Below are positions 1 to 10,785 of a stretch of DNA of 23,190 nucleotides, piece after piece. The position numbers and the translations under genes are program-made. Location: contig JBBBWG010000670.1 of NCBI GenBank assembly GCA_037176905.1, positions 86,745 through 109,934 of the forward strand. The letters run 5' to 3'. This stretch comes from Azolla pinnata (Eukaryota > Streptophyta > Polypodiopsida > Salviniales > Salviniaceae). Under the pieces are notes generated by a model. The model was not told the origin of the DNA, made no database searches, and saw only the letters and a list, made by a program, of their open reading frames with translations. Each line of letters begins with the position of its first letter. Positions within the stretch are counted from its first letter, which is position 1.

Positions 1-147
1 GGCTCCATGCATCATCCCATGCACATGCATGCATGCATACATTCATAATCTTGAACAGAACAGAACAGAACAGAACAGAAGAGAAGAGGAAGAGCTTCAG
101 TTCATTCAATGTCTTCTGCTTAGCCCTTCTGCTCCTCCACCGTCGCC
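1..147 (+). promoter_or_regulatory. Upstream region and leader of the pyruvate kinase gene
   Basis: This stretch begins with a CATG/GCAT-rich simple repeat (about 6-46), then a GAACA pentanucleotide run (about 53-82), then a pyrimidine-rich stretch leading to the ATG. No clear TATA box is visible. It is probably 5' leader plus proximal promoter; the window edge cuts off anything further upstream. Confidence 0.4.
53..82. repeat. GAACA pentanucleotide microsatellite
   Basis: About six tandem GAACA/CAGAA units run just ahead of the pyruvate kinase ATG and then decay into GAGAAGAGGAAGAG. The tract is probably transcribed in the leader. Confidence 0.8.
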
Positions 148-3100
148 ATGGCCTCCGCCTCTGCTCTTCTCCCTTCCGACCTCACGCAATCCTCCCCCTC
201 CGCCTTCTCCCTCCTACCTTCCCCTCCGCTCTTGCAGAAACAGGCCAGCTTTAACGGCCTTCTCGGATCACCCACCAAGAGAGCCGAGAGCTCCAGCGCC
301 GTCGCCCGTGCCTCCGCCTCCAGCCCCGCCCTCAAAACTCGCCGCAGCTTCCCCTCCCGAGACAATGAAATCGTCCCCGTCTCCCCTGAAGATGCAAGCC
401 AAGACGGCCTCCTCCTCGGCCAGCAGTTCTCGGTAAGATCCTTTTTCTGTAGATCGCTAACTATCAGAAAATATGCAAACTTTGTTCTTCTCCGTCGATC
501 ATTCAAAAGCTTGACAGTCGGAGCATGTTTGTGGACGTGTTTTTATGGTTCTCCTTTCTTTAGACTGGTTGTGATCTTGTGATGCTCGATTTTTCTAATA
601 CCCTATATTGCGGTTGTTACTGTATGAGGCTGTATTTTACATGCACTTTGTTTGATTGATGAGTGCACAATTTTGTGGGTTTTACATTTAAAATATGAAA
701 CCATCGAATGCGTGATGTGCAACCTGTAATGAGTACCCCATTCCCATTTTAATACCACCAACAATCCCGTCTTTGAATCACATGCAATAACATGCACAAT
801 GTATGCGAGTTCTCATGCAAAATCTCCTTGTGACACCAACAATCCCAGCTTTGATTCACACCTTGTTTTCTTGCTAGGGACACCTATGTCATCCTCCCTC
901 AATGCTCTATTATAACGATCTGACATTCTGGTGTGCCATTCCCATGGTATATTTGTTGACATGAAATTTCTTGTGATACATACTACTGATGAAATCCTAC
1001 CATGCAGTACTACGGAAAATTCTCTTTTTGTGCCAAATGTACCTCGTATGCCCAAGGAGTGTGAAATTCTTTGTGGAATAAGATAATTTCCAGTCTCGTT
1101 CACAGTGTAAGCTTGTAAAAAACGTGGTTTCTAGGCTTTATTGGGACGTTTAGTGGGTCCCATGCTAAATGAGATAATGAGTATTTTGCTTGTCAGATGA
1201 GAAGTGAAATAATCTACAGGGTAATCATGAAATAATCTACAGTGGAGCACTAGTTGCAGTTTTGCAGCATCTACATCTTATGAATGAGAAATAATGTGAT
1301 CATGGAACCAGTCAAATGAGAAACGAACATTTTGCATGGGATCATGGAACAATGTCTAGGACCCCTTTGGAACATGAATTTCATTTCGGGAGCATCCACA
1401 TCTATTAAATAATGATGAAAATATGGGATGATGAGGCCATTCCCAAGATGCCAATGCTCTTCTAATGATGGATGCAGGAGGACGTATTTTACAGCCCTGA
1501 ACAGCTGATTTCATGGGGAGAGGGAGAGGGAATGTGGATGAAACCCACTTTTCAACGCAAGACAAAGATTGTTTGCACCATCGGTCCATCCACTGCATCA
1601 CGAGAGATGATCTGGAAGCTTGCCGATGCAGGCATGAATGTGGCTCGCCTCAACATGTCACATGGTGATCATAACTCCCACAAGAAAGTCATTGACCTTG
1701 TCAAGGAATACAATGAGCAGTGTGCAGAGAATGTTATTGCCATAATGTTGGATACAAAGGTGAAATTTTCTCAAGCCTGTGCATGGGACTTGGTTTTATC
1801 ATTTGCTGCTGTTATTTGCCTGGCTTATATGCTCTCTTTTTAAGTGCATTCTCATTGAACTTGATCCTTTTTTTAACATCAGGGTCCTGAGGTAAGAAGT
1901 GGGGATTTACCACAACCCCTGAATCTTGTGAAAGGACAAGAATTCACCTTCACCATCAAGAGAGGGGTTGGAACAGAGAATTGTGTGAGCGTCAATTATG
2001 ATGATTTTGTTAATGACGTTGAGAAAGGCGACACATTGCTAGTGGATGGTATTGAGAATTGCTGATCTTTGTTTTTATTGGAATGGAAGTACATGCCTCT
2101 GATTAATGGTTTTATATCATATTCAGTTGTTAGTCATGCAACTGGTTCCTCTAGAGGAAACCCTTACTATTTTCAACAGTTTAAAATTCATGCCAGCTTG
2201 AATTATTCTGAACCCGTACATGTCTTTATAGAATTTAGTTGCTTCAGATACAGTTATTCTTTTTGCTTGATTGCAGGAGGAATGATGTCACTATTGGTGA
2301 AGTCCAAAACCACTGATTCAGTCCTATGTGAAGTGGTTGATGGTGGAGAATTGAAATCAAGAAGGCATCTCAATGTTAGAGGAAAGAGCGCAACGTTGCC
2401 CTCCATAACTGGTATTTTTTTATTATTCTGTTGCTTTTTAAAGTACGTCTACTGTAGCTGTTATGCAAGGTCAGGAAGGGATTTAAAAGCTGAAGGATTT
2501 TTATGGTTAGTAAATGCTCATGGAATAAATACTTTATATTTATGAAGCCCTGTTTTTTTTTAATCATTGATGGTAAGCAAGACCTGGAATAAGTGTAACT
2601 AAGAAGCAACAATATGTCAGATACTCTTGGTAATATACAGTGAATCAATATTGGTTGATATCTTCGACAATTTTATATTTTGTAACAGAGAAGGATTGGG
2701 AAGATATCAAGTTTGGAGTGGACAATGAAGTTGATTTTTATGCTGTTTCTTTTGTCAAGGATGCCCAAGTTGTGCATGAGCTCAAATCTTTCCTAAAAGG
2801 TTAAATCGTCTGTAAAATGGACAATGATTACCAGGTTTATTATTTTGGATAGTTTTGTAAATTAGTGAATGCATGTAATAAATAGGTTGTGGTGCTGACA
2901 TCCATGTGATTGTGAAGATAGAAAGTGCGGACTCCATCCCTAATCTTCATTCGATTATCGATGCTTCAGATGGGGTAAAGCACAGTTTCAGGAATAGCTC
3001 TGCTTGCATTATTTAAATATAGGAGGAATATTATGATGTTCATGAATCAAGAGACAGGCACTGTAGACTTCTTAGCACCTTTCTATGAATCTTAGAACAT

Positions 3101-5036
3101 GTTTTGAAGCTATTACAAAGAGATTCCTGAAAAAAGTTTGAAGCTTGTTGTGCTACCATGCAAAACAGGCTATGGTTGCTCGAGGTGACCTTGGTGCTGA
3201 GCTGCCAATTGAAGAGGTTCCTTTACTTCAGGTGAGCAATTTGCAGGCTAGCCAGGGATCTTATGAATGTTTCCAAAGCCACATTTCTTACCATGAAGGG
3301 AACATGCGTGTTTTCAGGAAGAGATCATTAGGATGTGTCGAAATGCGGGTAAGGCGGTGATAGTAGCGACGAACATGCTTGAGAGTATGATCAACCATCC
3401 TACTCCCACGCGAGCAGAAGTATCTGACATTGCCATTGCAGTGCGTGAAGGAGCGGATGCTGTGATGTTGTCAGGGGAAACTGCCCATGGAAAGTGAGTT
3501 GTTTCTTATGTTAATTTATTTTCACCATAAGTGTGCAGGATCATTTTAAGGTGACATTATGCATAAGATTTCATGCACCAAAGGTTTCATGCACCCAAAA
3601 AATGCTGTGCTATGGACAAAAGCTGAAGGAAAATCTGGAATTTGTCCTTAATAGAGAAGTGGAAATTTTAATACAATTAAATGGATATTTATTTAATGAC
3701 TGCTCTAAGAGTATATGCACTCTTCAGTTGGGCTACACGTTAATTGATATGGGTCATTCACATAAATTGAACTTTCAAAGCCCAAACACCTCTGATTGGA
3801 CTTCGGAAGTCCAAGGAATCAATAAGATGATGTGTGTTTTGAAGGTATCCTTTGAAAGCAGTGAAGGTGATGCACACTGTTGCTTTACGAACAGAGGCAA
3901 CAATATCTGGAAATCAGAAACCACCTGCAAATCTTGGGCAAGCATTCAAGGTATTGTTTTTGATACTTATTGTGAAGCATTTTGCATTAAAATGTTTTCA
4001 ATGATTTTTCAGGATTTACTCACCTGGGCTGGTTTGGAGTAGTATTAATAAGCTATATATCATAGGACATCTGGTTGCATTTGATACATGTGAATGTCAT
4101 CAAAATTTTAACTTTCTGTGACCCAGGACATCTGTTTGCACATCTGAATTTGTTATGTGATGTCTTCATGCAGAAACACATGAGCGAAATGTTTGCTTTT
4201 CACGCCACCATGATGTCTAACACACTGGGGACTTCTATTCTGGTATTCACGAGGAGCGGTTTCATGGCCATGCTGCTTAGTCACTATAGACCCATTGGCA
4301 CAGTGTTTGCTTTCACAAATGAGTATGTATATCTGCTTTTTGTTACACTACATACTGCTCAAATACATTGTAAGAGATTTACATTGAAGTGACACATCAA
4401 AACATTTTTTAGCATATAAGATTTTAGATGGATTTGAATGGAAAACTTTCATGCAAAAACTTACATATATCTATATCGGCCTTAAATATATACTAACTGG
4501 TTATAGATCCATTGATGTTATAGAAGATAGCTTTACATAGGTAGCATAGAAACCACAAACATCATCTGCCCTGCTACCTCACTTGTTACCTGTGATGTAG
4601 CAAGGCACATCCTCATCTCAAATATCCCATTTTAAGTTGCACGCATTTGTGGAACCTTGCACACAACACAGTGGGCTACTTTTTTATTTTTGGCTATACA
4701 TAATACAACCATAATGCACCCTTGCAGTAAGAAAATCCAACGGAGGCTAGCACTATATCAAGGTGTTCGTCCAATCATCACGTCCTTTTCAGACAGTGCG
4801 GAAAAGACATTCACAGAAGCCTTGTCACTTCTACAGGTATGATATTCATAAGGTTTGTTTGTAGAATATTGCTGTGTATAACTGATTATATAATGCTTCA
4901 GAAGCGTGGATTGCTCAAATCTGGAGAGGAAGTAGCCCTAGTTCAGAGTGGACGCACACCCATCTGGCGAACTGAATCAACACACCACATTCAAGTGAGA
5001 AAAGTTGGAGAGGAAAATAAGGAGTCTGTGAATTAA
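148..5036 (+). CDS. PKP2: Plastidial pyruvate kinase, beta (PKP2-like) subunit
   Basis: The enzyme transfers phosphate from phosphoenolpyruvate to ADP, giving pyruvate and ATP in the plastid stroma, where it feeds acetyl-CoA for fatty acid synthesis. Twelve exons join in frame to 601 residues: 148-432, 1478-1759, 1883-2048, 2277-2411, 2689-2799, 2886-2974, 3169-3231, 3318-3493, 3845-3950, 4174-4322, 4728-4836, 4902-5036. All introns are GT..AG. Residues 1 to about 80 are Ser/Ala-rich with few acidic residues, as in a transit peptide. The barrel then shows [12 protein letters not shown] (123-134), DTKGPEVR (187-194), the active-site signature VIVKIES with K337 and E339, and ARGDLGAE (360-367) with its metal-site acidic residue. 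The C-terminal domain ends in VQSGRTPIW and HIQVRKV. Near-identity to remembered Arabidopsis PKP2 across the core, rather than the alpha subunit, supports the subtype. The start is the first in-frame ATG, in a GCCATGG context. The segment around the exon 1/2 junction (about 85-115) is divergent. Confidence 0.95.
433..1477 (+). other. Large intron 1 of the pyruvate kinase gene
   Basis: This 1,045-base intron starts GTAAGA and ends in GATGCAG. It separates the transit-peptide exon from the first catalytic exon, phase 0. It holds two diverged copies of a segment built around CACCAACAATCCC (near 755 and 833) and a short repeat of GAAATAATCTACAG (1206 and 1229). I see no gene inside it. Confidence 0.8.
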
Positions 5037-5428
5037 GAAGTAAGCTTTCTGCTGTTGGTTGTGGCTCACTCTTTCTAAGAAACAACTATTTTTTGCTAAA
5101 ATAGAGAATCAGGGTTTGACTTCTTTTTGTTTCCTTTGTTCAGATGGCTTGGAGAAACGATGCTTGAAACGCAATACTGGCCAGAAGAAACATGGGCTAG
5201 TGCTAACCAATCAATAATTGCAATTTTTCTTTAACTGAGGAGTAGGGCTGATGCGTTTTGCTAGGTAATGAGAGCTATGAGGAATGAATGGCGTAGTGTT
5301 GGTCGTTAGAGACCTGCATTCAATTTAATAACACAGGGATACATGTTATGAGCAAGTATATGCCTCTCTCATGAGGGGCATCAATGAAGTCATCAATTTC
5401 AGCTAATTGGGTTGCAATGATTGAATTA

Positions 5429-5434
5429 AATAAA
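5429..5434 (+). terminator. Possible polyadenylation signal of the pyruvate kinase gene
   Basis: A canonical AATAAA lies about 390 bases after the stop codon. It is the first exact hexamer seen downstream. Plant signals are loose, so this is only a candidate. Confidence 0.3.
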
Positions 5435-5848
5435 GCATTTCAATCACAGCCATTTTCACCTATGGAATTATTCGAGCTTCAATAACATGCTATATCACAG
5501 CATTAGGTTTTTTTGTTCTTGGTATCTCGCACTAGCAGACATGCCCTGCTCATTTGATGTAGTGGAAGTCGCTTTCTTTTAATTGGTAGCAATTATGTTG
5601 AATCTTATGACTACTGTGTCTTCAATTTCAATACTATCCAAACCCTGGATACTGAAATTTTAGCAAATTGAACATGATTATGAACATCTTTAAGACTCTT
5701 GCTGGTCTATAATCTCTACAGTTGCCTACAGTACTTCTATTATGGTGCTTCATGATACCTTATAATGATGTTTTTGGGGCCCATGGGGTAGGAAGGTGTC
5801 CTTCAATGCAGGTTGTGACAGGTGTTTGTAAATGTAAGTCAACACAGT

Positions 5849-5967
5849 GCTCTTCTCTATCATAATCACAGCTTGAACATCTCTGTTTGCTCAATTACAG
5901 CTTTGAGGTATTGGCCTGTTTTGCTCTTCGCTATCATAATCACAGCTTGAACATCTCTGTTTGCTCA
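5849..5967. repeat. 45-bp direct repeat, two copies
   Basis: Copies at 5849-5893 and 5923-5967 share 44 of 45 bases; the only difference is T versus G at the eighth base. Each contains CATAATCACAGCTTGAACAT. A 29-base unrelated stretch separates them. The near identity suggests a recent local duplication. Confidence 0.9.
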
Positions 5968-6061
5968 GATAGAGCATCAGATCTTGACCTGGTTTGTTCT
6001 CTGAGATGTCTACTTTGGGATCCAAATTGTGGAGATGGGGGCTTGATGCGATCTAAATGAA

Positions 6062-6084
6062 ACCAGAGCTTCCATAGCTCTGGT
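6062..6084. other. Perfect 9-bp inverted repeat
   Basis: ACCAGAGCT and AGCTCTGGT flank a 5-base loop, TCCAT. This would form a stable small hairpin in DNA or RNA. It has no U-rich tail and lies in a eukaryotic spacer, so it is not called a terminator. Confidence 0.6.
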
Positions 6085-6371
6085 ATCATCTTGGCTGATT
6101 ACATGAAAACAGATATGTATGATCAATCAATGGTGGCTTTGAGCTGGGCTATCGCAGAAAATCCCTGATGCGCTGGGGCCAGAGAGGCTATGATATGGCA
6201 TAAATGGTATAATCTCTTGCTGATACTGTTTGACCCGTGTGTATCTACATCTCTATCCTGCAAGGTACTGTGGATTTAGAAGATCTCCATAGCTCTCTCT
6301 GCTCCAAAGCCTCGGGACGGCTTCTCTCCCACCCCTCTGATGCCTCCTCATCCCATCTAGCCGAGCTCGCC

Positions 6372-9277
6372 ATGGAAGCTTCCATCTATCATCACGCGCT
6401 TGCACATTCCGCACGCCTCCTGCCGCAGAAAATAGCATCATTGGGGTCCCTTCCCCACTGTGATCCTGCAAGTGGGCGATTCTCTTTCCGGCTTCCTCAG
6501 CGGGGTATGGTATGCTAGCGCCGAGCTCAGCTCACGATTCTCGATAGCTTCAATTTGTTCTTGTTGGCACTGTGTATTGCTACAACCCTGTTGTCTGCAG
6601 GATTGCGTCCTGAAAACCCTAGAATTTCTTCTCCTTGGTAACAGATGATGAGTGTACCATACCAATGCTGCCACTTCCTTTCTCTTTCTCGTCGAATCTT
6701 TTTCCGCAATGAATTTGGCAACCCTGAACATTGGGTCTTGATCTGATCAGGTTGTATTGGGTGTGGGCGCAGTAGGCTTCCTTCATCTTTGTCTATTCTC
6801 TTGGAGGTCTATGCCGATGGAAGAAAGGGGTTCTCTCCACGGAAGCACTACAGAAGGGTTTGCGCCCCGAGATGTGAGATCAATGCTTCGGTCTCTCAAG
6901 TCTCAAATTCAGGCCGGGAAGAAAAGCTCGGCGCGTTTCCAGGTTAGAAAGACTCTTAAACGTATGTAAATATCAAGCAAAACATTGTCTCCTGCAATGT
7001 CTGCGAGGAATCTTAGTCTAATCCTCTTCTATACATTGGAAGGCTCATAGTTATTGATCTATCTATCTATCTATCTAGTTACATATCCATGTATGTGTGT
7101 AATGTGCATTACCCTCAGTGCAAGGGGATGCAGAAGTGCAAAGTAACGTGCAATGTCTAGCGTTGTGGAAATGTCATTTTGGAAGAAAGCAACGCCCCAT
7201 ATGATCCGTGCAGCAAATATCCGTTGGAATTGTTGTGCAGATGGATTCATCACAACGAACCATCTTTTCCATCAGTTCTTGTGTGGTATATTGGGCTCTT
7301 CTCTGAATGGTTTGGCAAAAGTGTACAAAAGTGCTTCTGCTTGCTTTGGCCACAAGCTATTTGGACTGCACGAATCTTAACTTCGTCTGGGAAAAACATC
7401 ATATAATGGAGAAACAATGCAGAGTAGATTTATTGTTAAGCACTAGGTACTGTAGGTAACAACTGGTCCCTGAATCAGAGAAACACATTTAGATCTCCAT
7501 TGGAATAAAGGGACATATTAGTTTGTTTGTGGTGGGCTTCATACTTTTAGCATGTGCATGGGAAGAAAGCAGGACAGGAAGTCTCCCGTTTCTAGAAATG
7601 TGGCTTAGTTTCGTTCAAATTTACAACCTGAACTTGAATCAATGACATGATAAATTTACAAACGGAACTTGAATCAATGACATGATAAATTTACAAACTG
7701 AACTTGAATCAATGACATGATAAATTTACAAACTGAACTTGAATCAATGACATGATAAATTTACAAACTGAACTTGAATCAATGACATGATAAATTCACC
7801 AGAAATCCAATGGCGGTGTCTTTGTTTTAGGTGCGGGACTACTAAACCATGGTAATAGCAGTGAAGCAAGCCTGAATGTTTGTTTTAAGTACCTTCACTG
7901 TTTGGTGCCAGGCATCTTACGATGCATATATCCTTTCTCTTATGCTGCATTTGAAAGTGGTAAACACTTGCATACCCCTTCCCTTCGAAAAGCTGGAACA
8001 TTCCTCACATTTAGCCAAATTAAATTGTACTATCATGATTTGAGCTATTGGCTGTTTCAAGGTAAGCTTCTTATGGTCTTGTACATGGTGGATCATTCAA
8101 ATGTGTTGTCATGGCCAGAATAAGGTTTTGTTGAAGACAACATTGTGTTAGCAGATCCACACCTTACCGTAAAGTCTATGTCTACAGCAGCTAGTCCCAA
8201 TATCTTCATCAATCTTGAGCTTTTTACATTTTCTTGTTTTGGAATGGCAAGAGATGATATTGTCTGATGGCAACATACTGATGATATTTTCTGCTTTTTA
8301 CATGTTTTCTGCAGCTGCGACTTTTCTGCAGAAAGTTCGTGCATTTTGTTTCTATGTTACTACCTACGTTGTCGCGCTGCCACTGTTCTTTGTTATGCTG
8401 TTAATGCAACCCTTTGTTCTGGCATTCGATAGACATCGTCGCAAGGCTCAGCACTTCATAAATAAGATATGGTCACACCTGACTATTCTTTTCTTTTACA
8501 AGGCTGAAATCCATGGCCTAGAGAACTTGCCTGGACCAGATGAAGCGGCGGTTTATGTCTCCAACCATCAGAGTATTCTGGATATATATACTTTGTTTCT
8601 TCTTGGAAGACCATTCAAATTCATCAGCAAGACCAGCAACTTTCTGATACCTATCATTGGGTGGTCAATGTACCTAACAGGGCATGTACCATTGCGTCGC
8701 ATGGATACACGGAGTCAGATGGTATGATTTTATTTGTGAACAAAAACCTAGTTCAGTTCACATTCTTTGCTGCCAACATGATCATGCTCCATGTTTATCT
8801 ATATCATTCAAGCTGATGTTAGTTAGCCTTCCCTTTCAGGAATGCTTAAAGCAATGCACGAACTTGGTTAGAGAAGGGGCTTCGGTCTTCTTCTTTCCTG
8901 AAGGTACCCGATCAAGAGATGGGAAGATGGGTCACTTTAAGGTATTCTCTTGTTCAAATTGTCTCTACTGGACATATGATGCCACTTTCTTTTACTCCCA
9001 AGGTTGTTTATCATCTTCTTACATCTGGCTATGGTGTCTATCTATATAGAGGGGTGCATTCACAATAGCTGCCAAGCAAAATGTGCCGGTAGTCCCCATA
9101 AGCTTGATTGGAACAGGAAATCTGATGCCTAATGGCTTGGAAGGGACATTGAAATCGGGAACCGTAAAGATTATCATTCATCCGCAAATACGAGGAAGTA
9201 GCCCGGATCGACTATGCGAGCAATCGAGGGCCGCGATTTCAGAATCTCTGTTACAGCATGGTCTTGAGGTTCACTGA
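6372..9277 (+). CDS. LPAT1: Plastidial 1-acyl-sn-glycerol-3-phosphate acyltransferase (LPAT1/ATS2-like)
   Basis: It acylates lysophosphatidic acid at sn-2 to make phosphatidic acid in the plastid (prokaryotic) glycerolipid pathway. Exons are 6372-6509, 6751-6942, 8332-8721, 8840-8941 and 9050-9277, all phase 0, giving 349 residues, close to Arabidopsis LPAT1 at about 356. Residues 1 to about 105 are a basic, Ser-rich plastid-targeting region. A hydrophobic segment follows at 115-142. The PlsC motifs are in order: NHQSILD (188-194, with H189 and D194 of HX4D), FKFISK (205-210), FFFPEGTRS (257-265) and VPVVPIS (286-292). The start ATG is in a GCCATGG context. The exon 1/2 junction is the weakest part: the donor at 6510 and acceptor at 6750 were chosen because they keep phase 0, and a donor at 6505 would break the frame. 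An undetected extra exon in the 1.4-kb intron 2 is possible. Confidence 0.9.
7057..7077. repeat. ATCT tetranucleotide microsatellite
   Basis: About five tandem ATCT units lie inside LPAT1 intron 2. Confidence 0.85.
7621..7795. repeat. 35-bp minisatellite, five copies, in LPAT1 intron 2
   Basis: Five head-to-tail 35-base units start at 7621, 7656, 7691, 7726 and 7761. Each contains GAACTTGAATCAATGACATG. The last three units are identical. The first has A to C and the second T to G near the middle of the ACAAACTGA segment. Homogeneity rising toward the 3' side suggests recent expansion. Thirty-five is not a multiple of three, and the array is intronic. Confidence 0.97.
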
Positions 9278-10335
9278 AAGCGTGTTTTTTGGGTTCTAGG
9301 AGGATTCTTTTTATTCTTAGATTTTCGGAGCACCCAGCACAGATTTTGCTCCATATCTTGGTTTTGAACCCATTCTTTGGTGTGAGCTGCTCTAAGAATC
9401 TGAGGTATATTTGCCAAGAGCTGATGCAATAAGCAGGAGAAAGTGGGGTTTTGGTGAGAAGCTATGACACTTCTTCGGGGCGATTGTTGAGCTTCCAAAA
9501 GTTGCCATGCTAATGATGCCTATGATTAATCATCATTATTTGGCAAATAAGCTCCATGCTGATGTTTTGGGTTTTGAGAGGCCAGAAAATGGGATGCCTA
9601 TTGGTTGTATTCAAGATCATAAAGCTGGATATGTACATGAAGAGATTCGTCGATTTTGCAAGATTCTAGTGTATTTTGCAAGATTCATCGATTTTGGTTT
9701 CTCTTCGATCTTGATTATTTGAACAGAATGAAGCTTTTGATCCTATGACTCGGATTTGTATGCATCTAGACTTACAAATCTAAACCCATATTTTTTTGGG
9801 ATTCCCAGAGTATTACAAATACAAGTTGTGATTCAGTTCAAAGAACACTATTTTACAGTAAAATTATTTTTTTCCGTCTTTCTTCTTTGCATTTTGCTGT
9901 GAAATGTGTTTTGATCCAGCACAACAAGCAGCATCTCGTAGCTTTTCGATCATGAAAACCCTAACCGCTTTCAAGAGTATGATCATTCTCTTTGTAATGC
10001 TGGGCATTTTGCCTGCATTGACATACTAATAAAAACCATCTTGCATTCTGGCGATTGCCTAATCGAGAGCTCCATGCCCTCTTGTCCAATGTCCTTTCGA
10101 ACAAATGATGTTCCGAGGCTGCCATTCACTCGCATTCTCTGAGGTCTTGGGCAATCTTGTGCTAACTATCCCTCGATCCAAATGCAGATTCTCACATGAC
10201 GGGAAGAAGAACAAGAAGAAGAAGAATGTGAATGCCCAATTCAAACTTTAGTGTTGTGTCTGCATTCTTCAATCTGAGGTCCTTGTGCATCCTCCTTGAG
10301 TTGTACGAGGCCGACTTGCAGCTCCGAAGTCGGAC
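9278..10335. other. LPAT1 3' flank and spacer
   Basis: This holds the LPAT1 3' UTR and spacer. Short open frames here (9507-9722, 9271-9498) show no family motifs and were not called. An AATAAA occurs at 10028, about 750 bases after the stop, and an isolated AAACCCTAA telo-box at 9956-9964. A short GAA triplet run sits near 10203-10227. No gene is supported. Confidence 0.5.
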
Positions 10336-10618
10336 TAGTTTCGGAGCAGAACAATCGGATTGGTTTGGGATCAGTTTCGGATCGGTTTCAGTTCTGGATC
10401 AGACCATCGGATCAGTTTTCGGATCAGATCATCGAACTAGTTTCGGAAGCAGACCATCGGATCGGTTTTCGGATCAGATCATCGGGCGAGTTTCGGAGCA
10501 GGCCATCGGATTAGTTTTCGGATCAGATCATCGAACGAGTTTCAGATCAAACCATTGGATTAGTTTTCGGATCAGATCATCGGACGAGTTTAAGATCAGA
10601 TCATCGGAGCGTTTCTAG
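10336..10618. repeat. 49/50-bp minisatellite rich in GATC
   Basis: Four clear units start at 10401, 10451, 10500 and 10549, with lengths 50, 49, 49 and 49. A partial unit follows from 10598, and degenerate copies run from about 10336. Each unit carries TTTTCGGATCAGATCATCGG. Half-unit similarity around CGGATCAG suggests growth from a shorter ancestor of about 25 bp. The array keeps one frame open for about 129 codons, but the unit length shifts the frame each time, so it is not read as coding. Confidence 0.9.
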
Positions 10619-10641
10619 TGAGAAGCATACCCACAAAGACT

Positions 10642-10785
10642 TACACACATACATACATACATCATACATACATACATGCATGCACACATACATACATACA
10701 TGCATACATGCATACATGCACACATGCATACATACACACACACACATACATGCATGCATGCATACATACATACATACATGCATGT
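10642..10785. repeat. CATA/CATG tetranucleotide microsatellite
   Basis: About 140 bases of tandem CATA with interspersed CATG and CACA units lie only about 25 bases after the minisatellite. Open frames on both strands here only translate the repeat. Confidence 0.97.

Larger units (their letters stand above)
5037..6371. other. Spacer between pyruvate kinase and LPAT1 genes
   Basis: This holds the pyruvate kinase 3' UTR, a spacer and the LPAT1 leader. No coding segment could be supported. It contains a 45-base direct repeat (5849 and 5923) and a perfect 9-bp hairpin (6062-6084). The frame of the LPAT1 start codon is open back to about 6237, but the ATG there lies in a weak context. Confidence 0.6.
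6943..8331 (+). other. Large intron 2 of LPAT1
   Basis: This 1,389-base intron starts GTTAGA and ends in TTTTCTGCAG, just before the exon with the transmembrane segment and HX4D motif. It carries an ATCT tetranucleotide run (about 7057-7077) and a five-copy 35-bp minisatellite. An alternative acceptor, TTTTCTGCAG, ends 17 bases earlier at 8314, but using it would break the frame with the preceding exon. Confidence 0.75.

Noticed and set aside
3533..4042. A 169-residue open frame within the pyruvate kinase gene
   Set aside because: It spans intron 8, exon 9 and intron 9. Only the part at 3845-3950 is coding, and in a different frame.
6062..6084. Resemblance to the plant LTR retrotransposon primer binding site (initiator tRNA-Met complement)
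   Set aside because: The GCTCTG half matches, but the following bases are GTATCA rather than ATACCA, and there is no LTR, TG..CA end or gag/pol sequence nearby.
9507..9722. A 71-residue open frame after LPAT1
   Set aside because: It has no similarity to a known family and lies in the probable 3' UTR or spacer.
10232..10618. A 128-residue open frame made of Ser/Asp/Arg/Phe repeats
   Set aside because: It is the minisatellite read through; the 49-base period shifts the frame between units, so no repeating protein motif is preserved.
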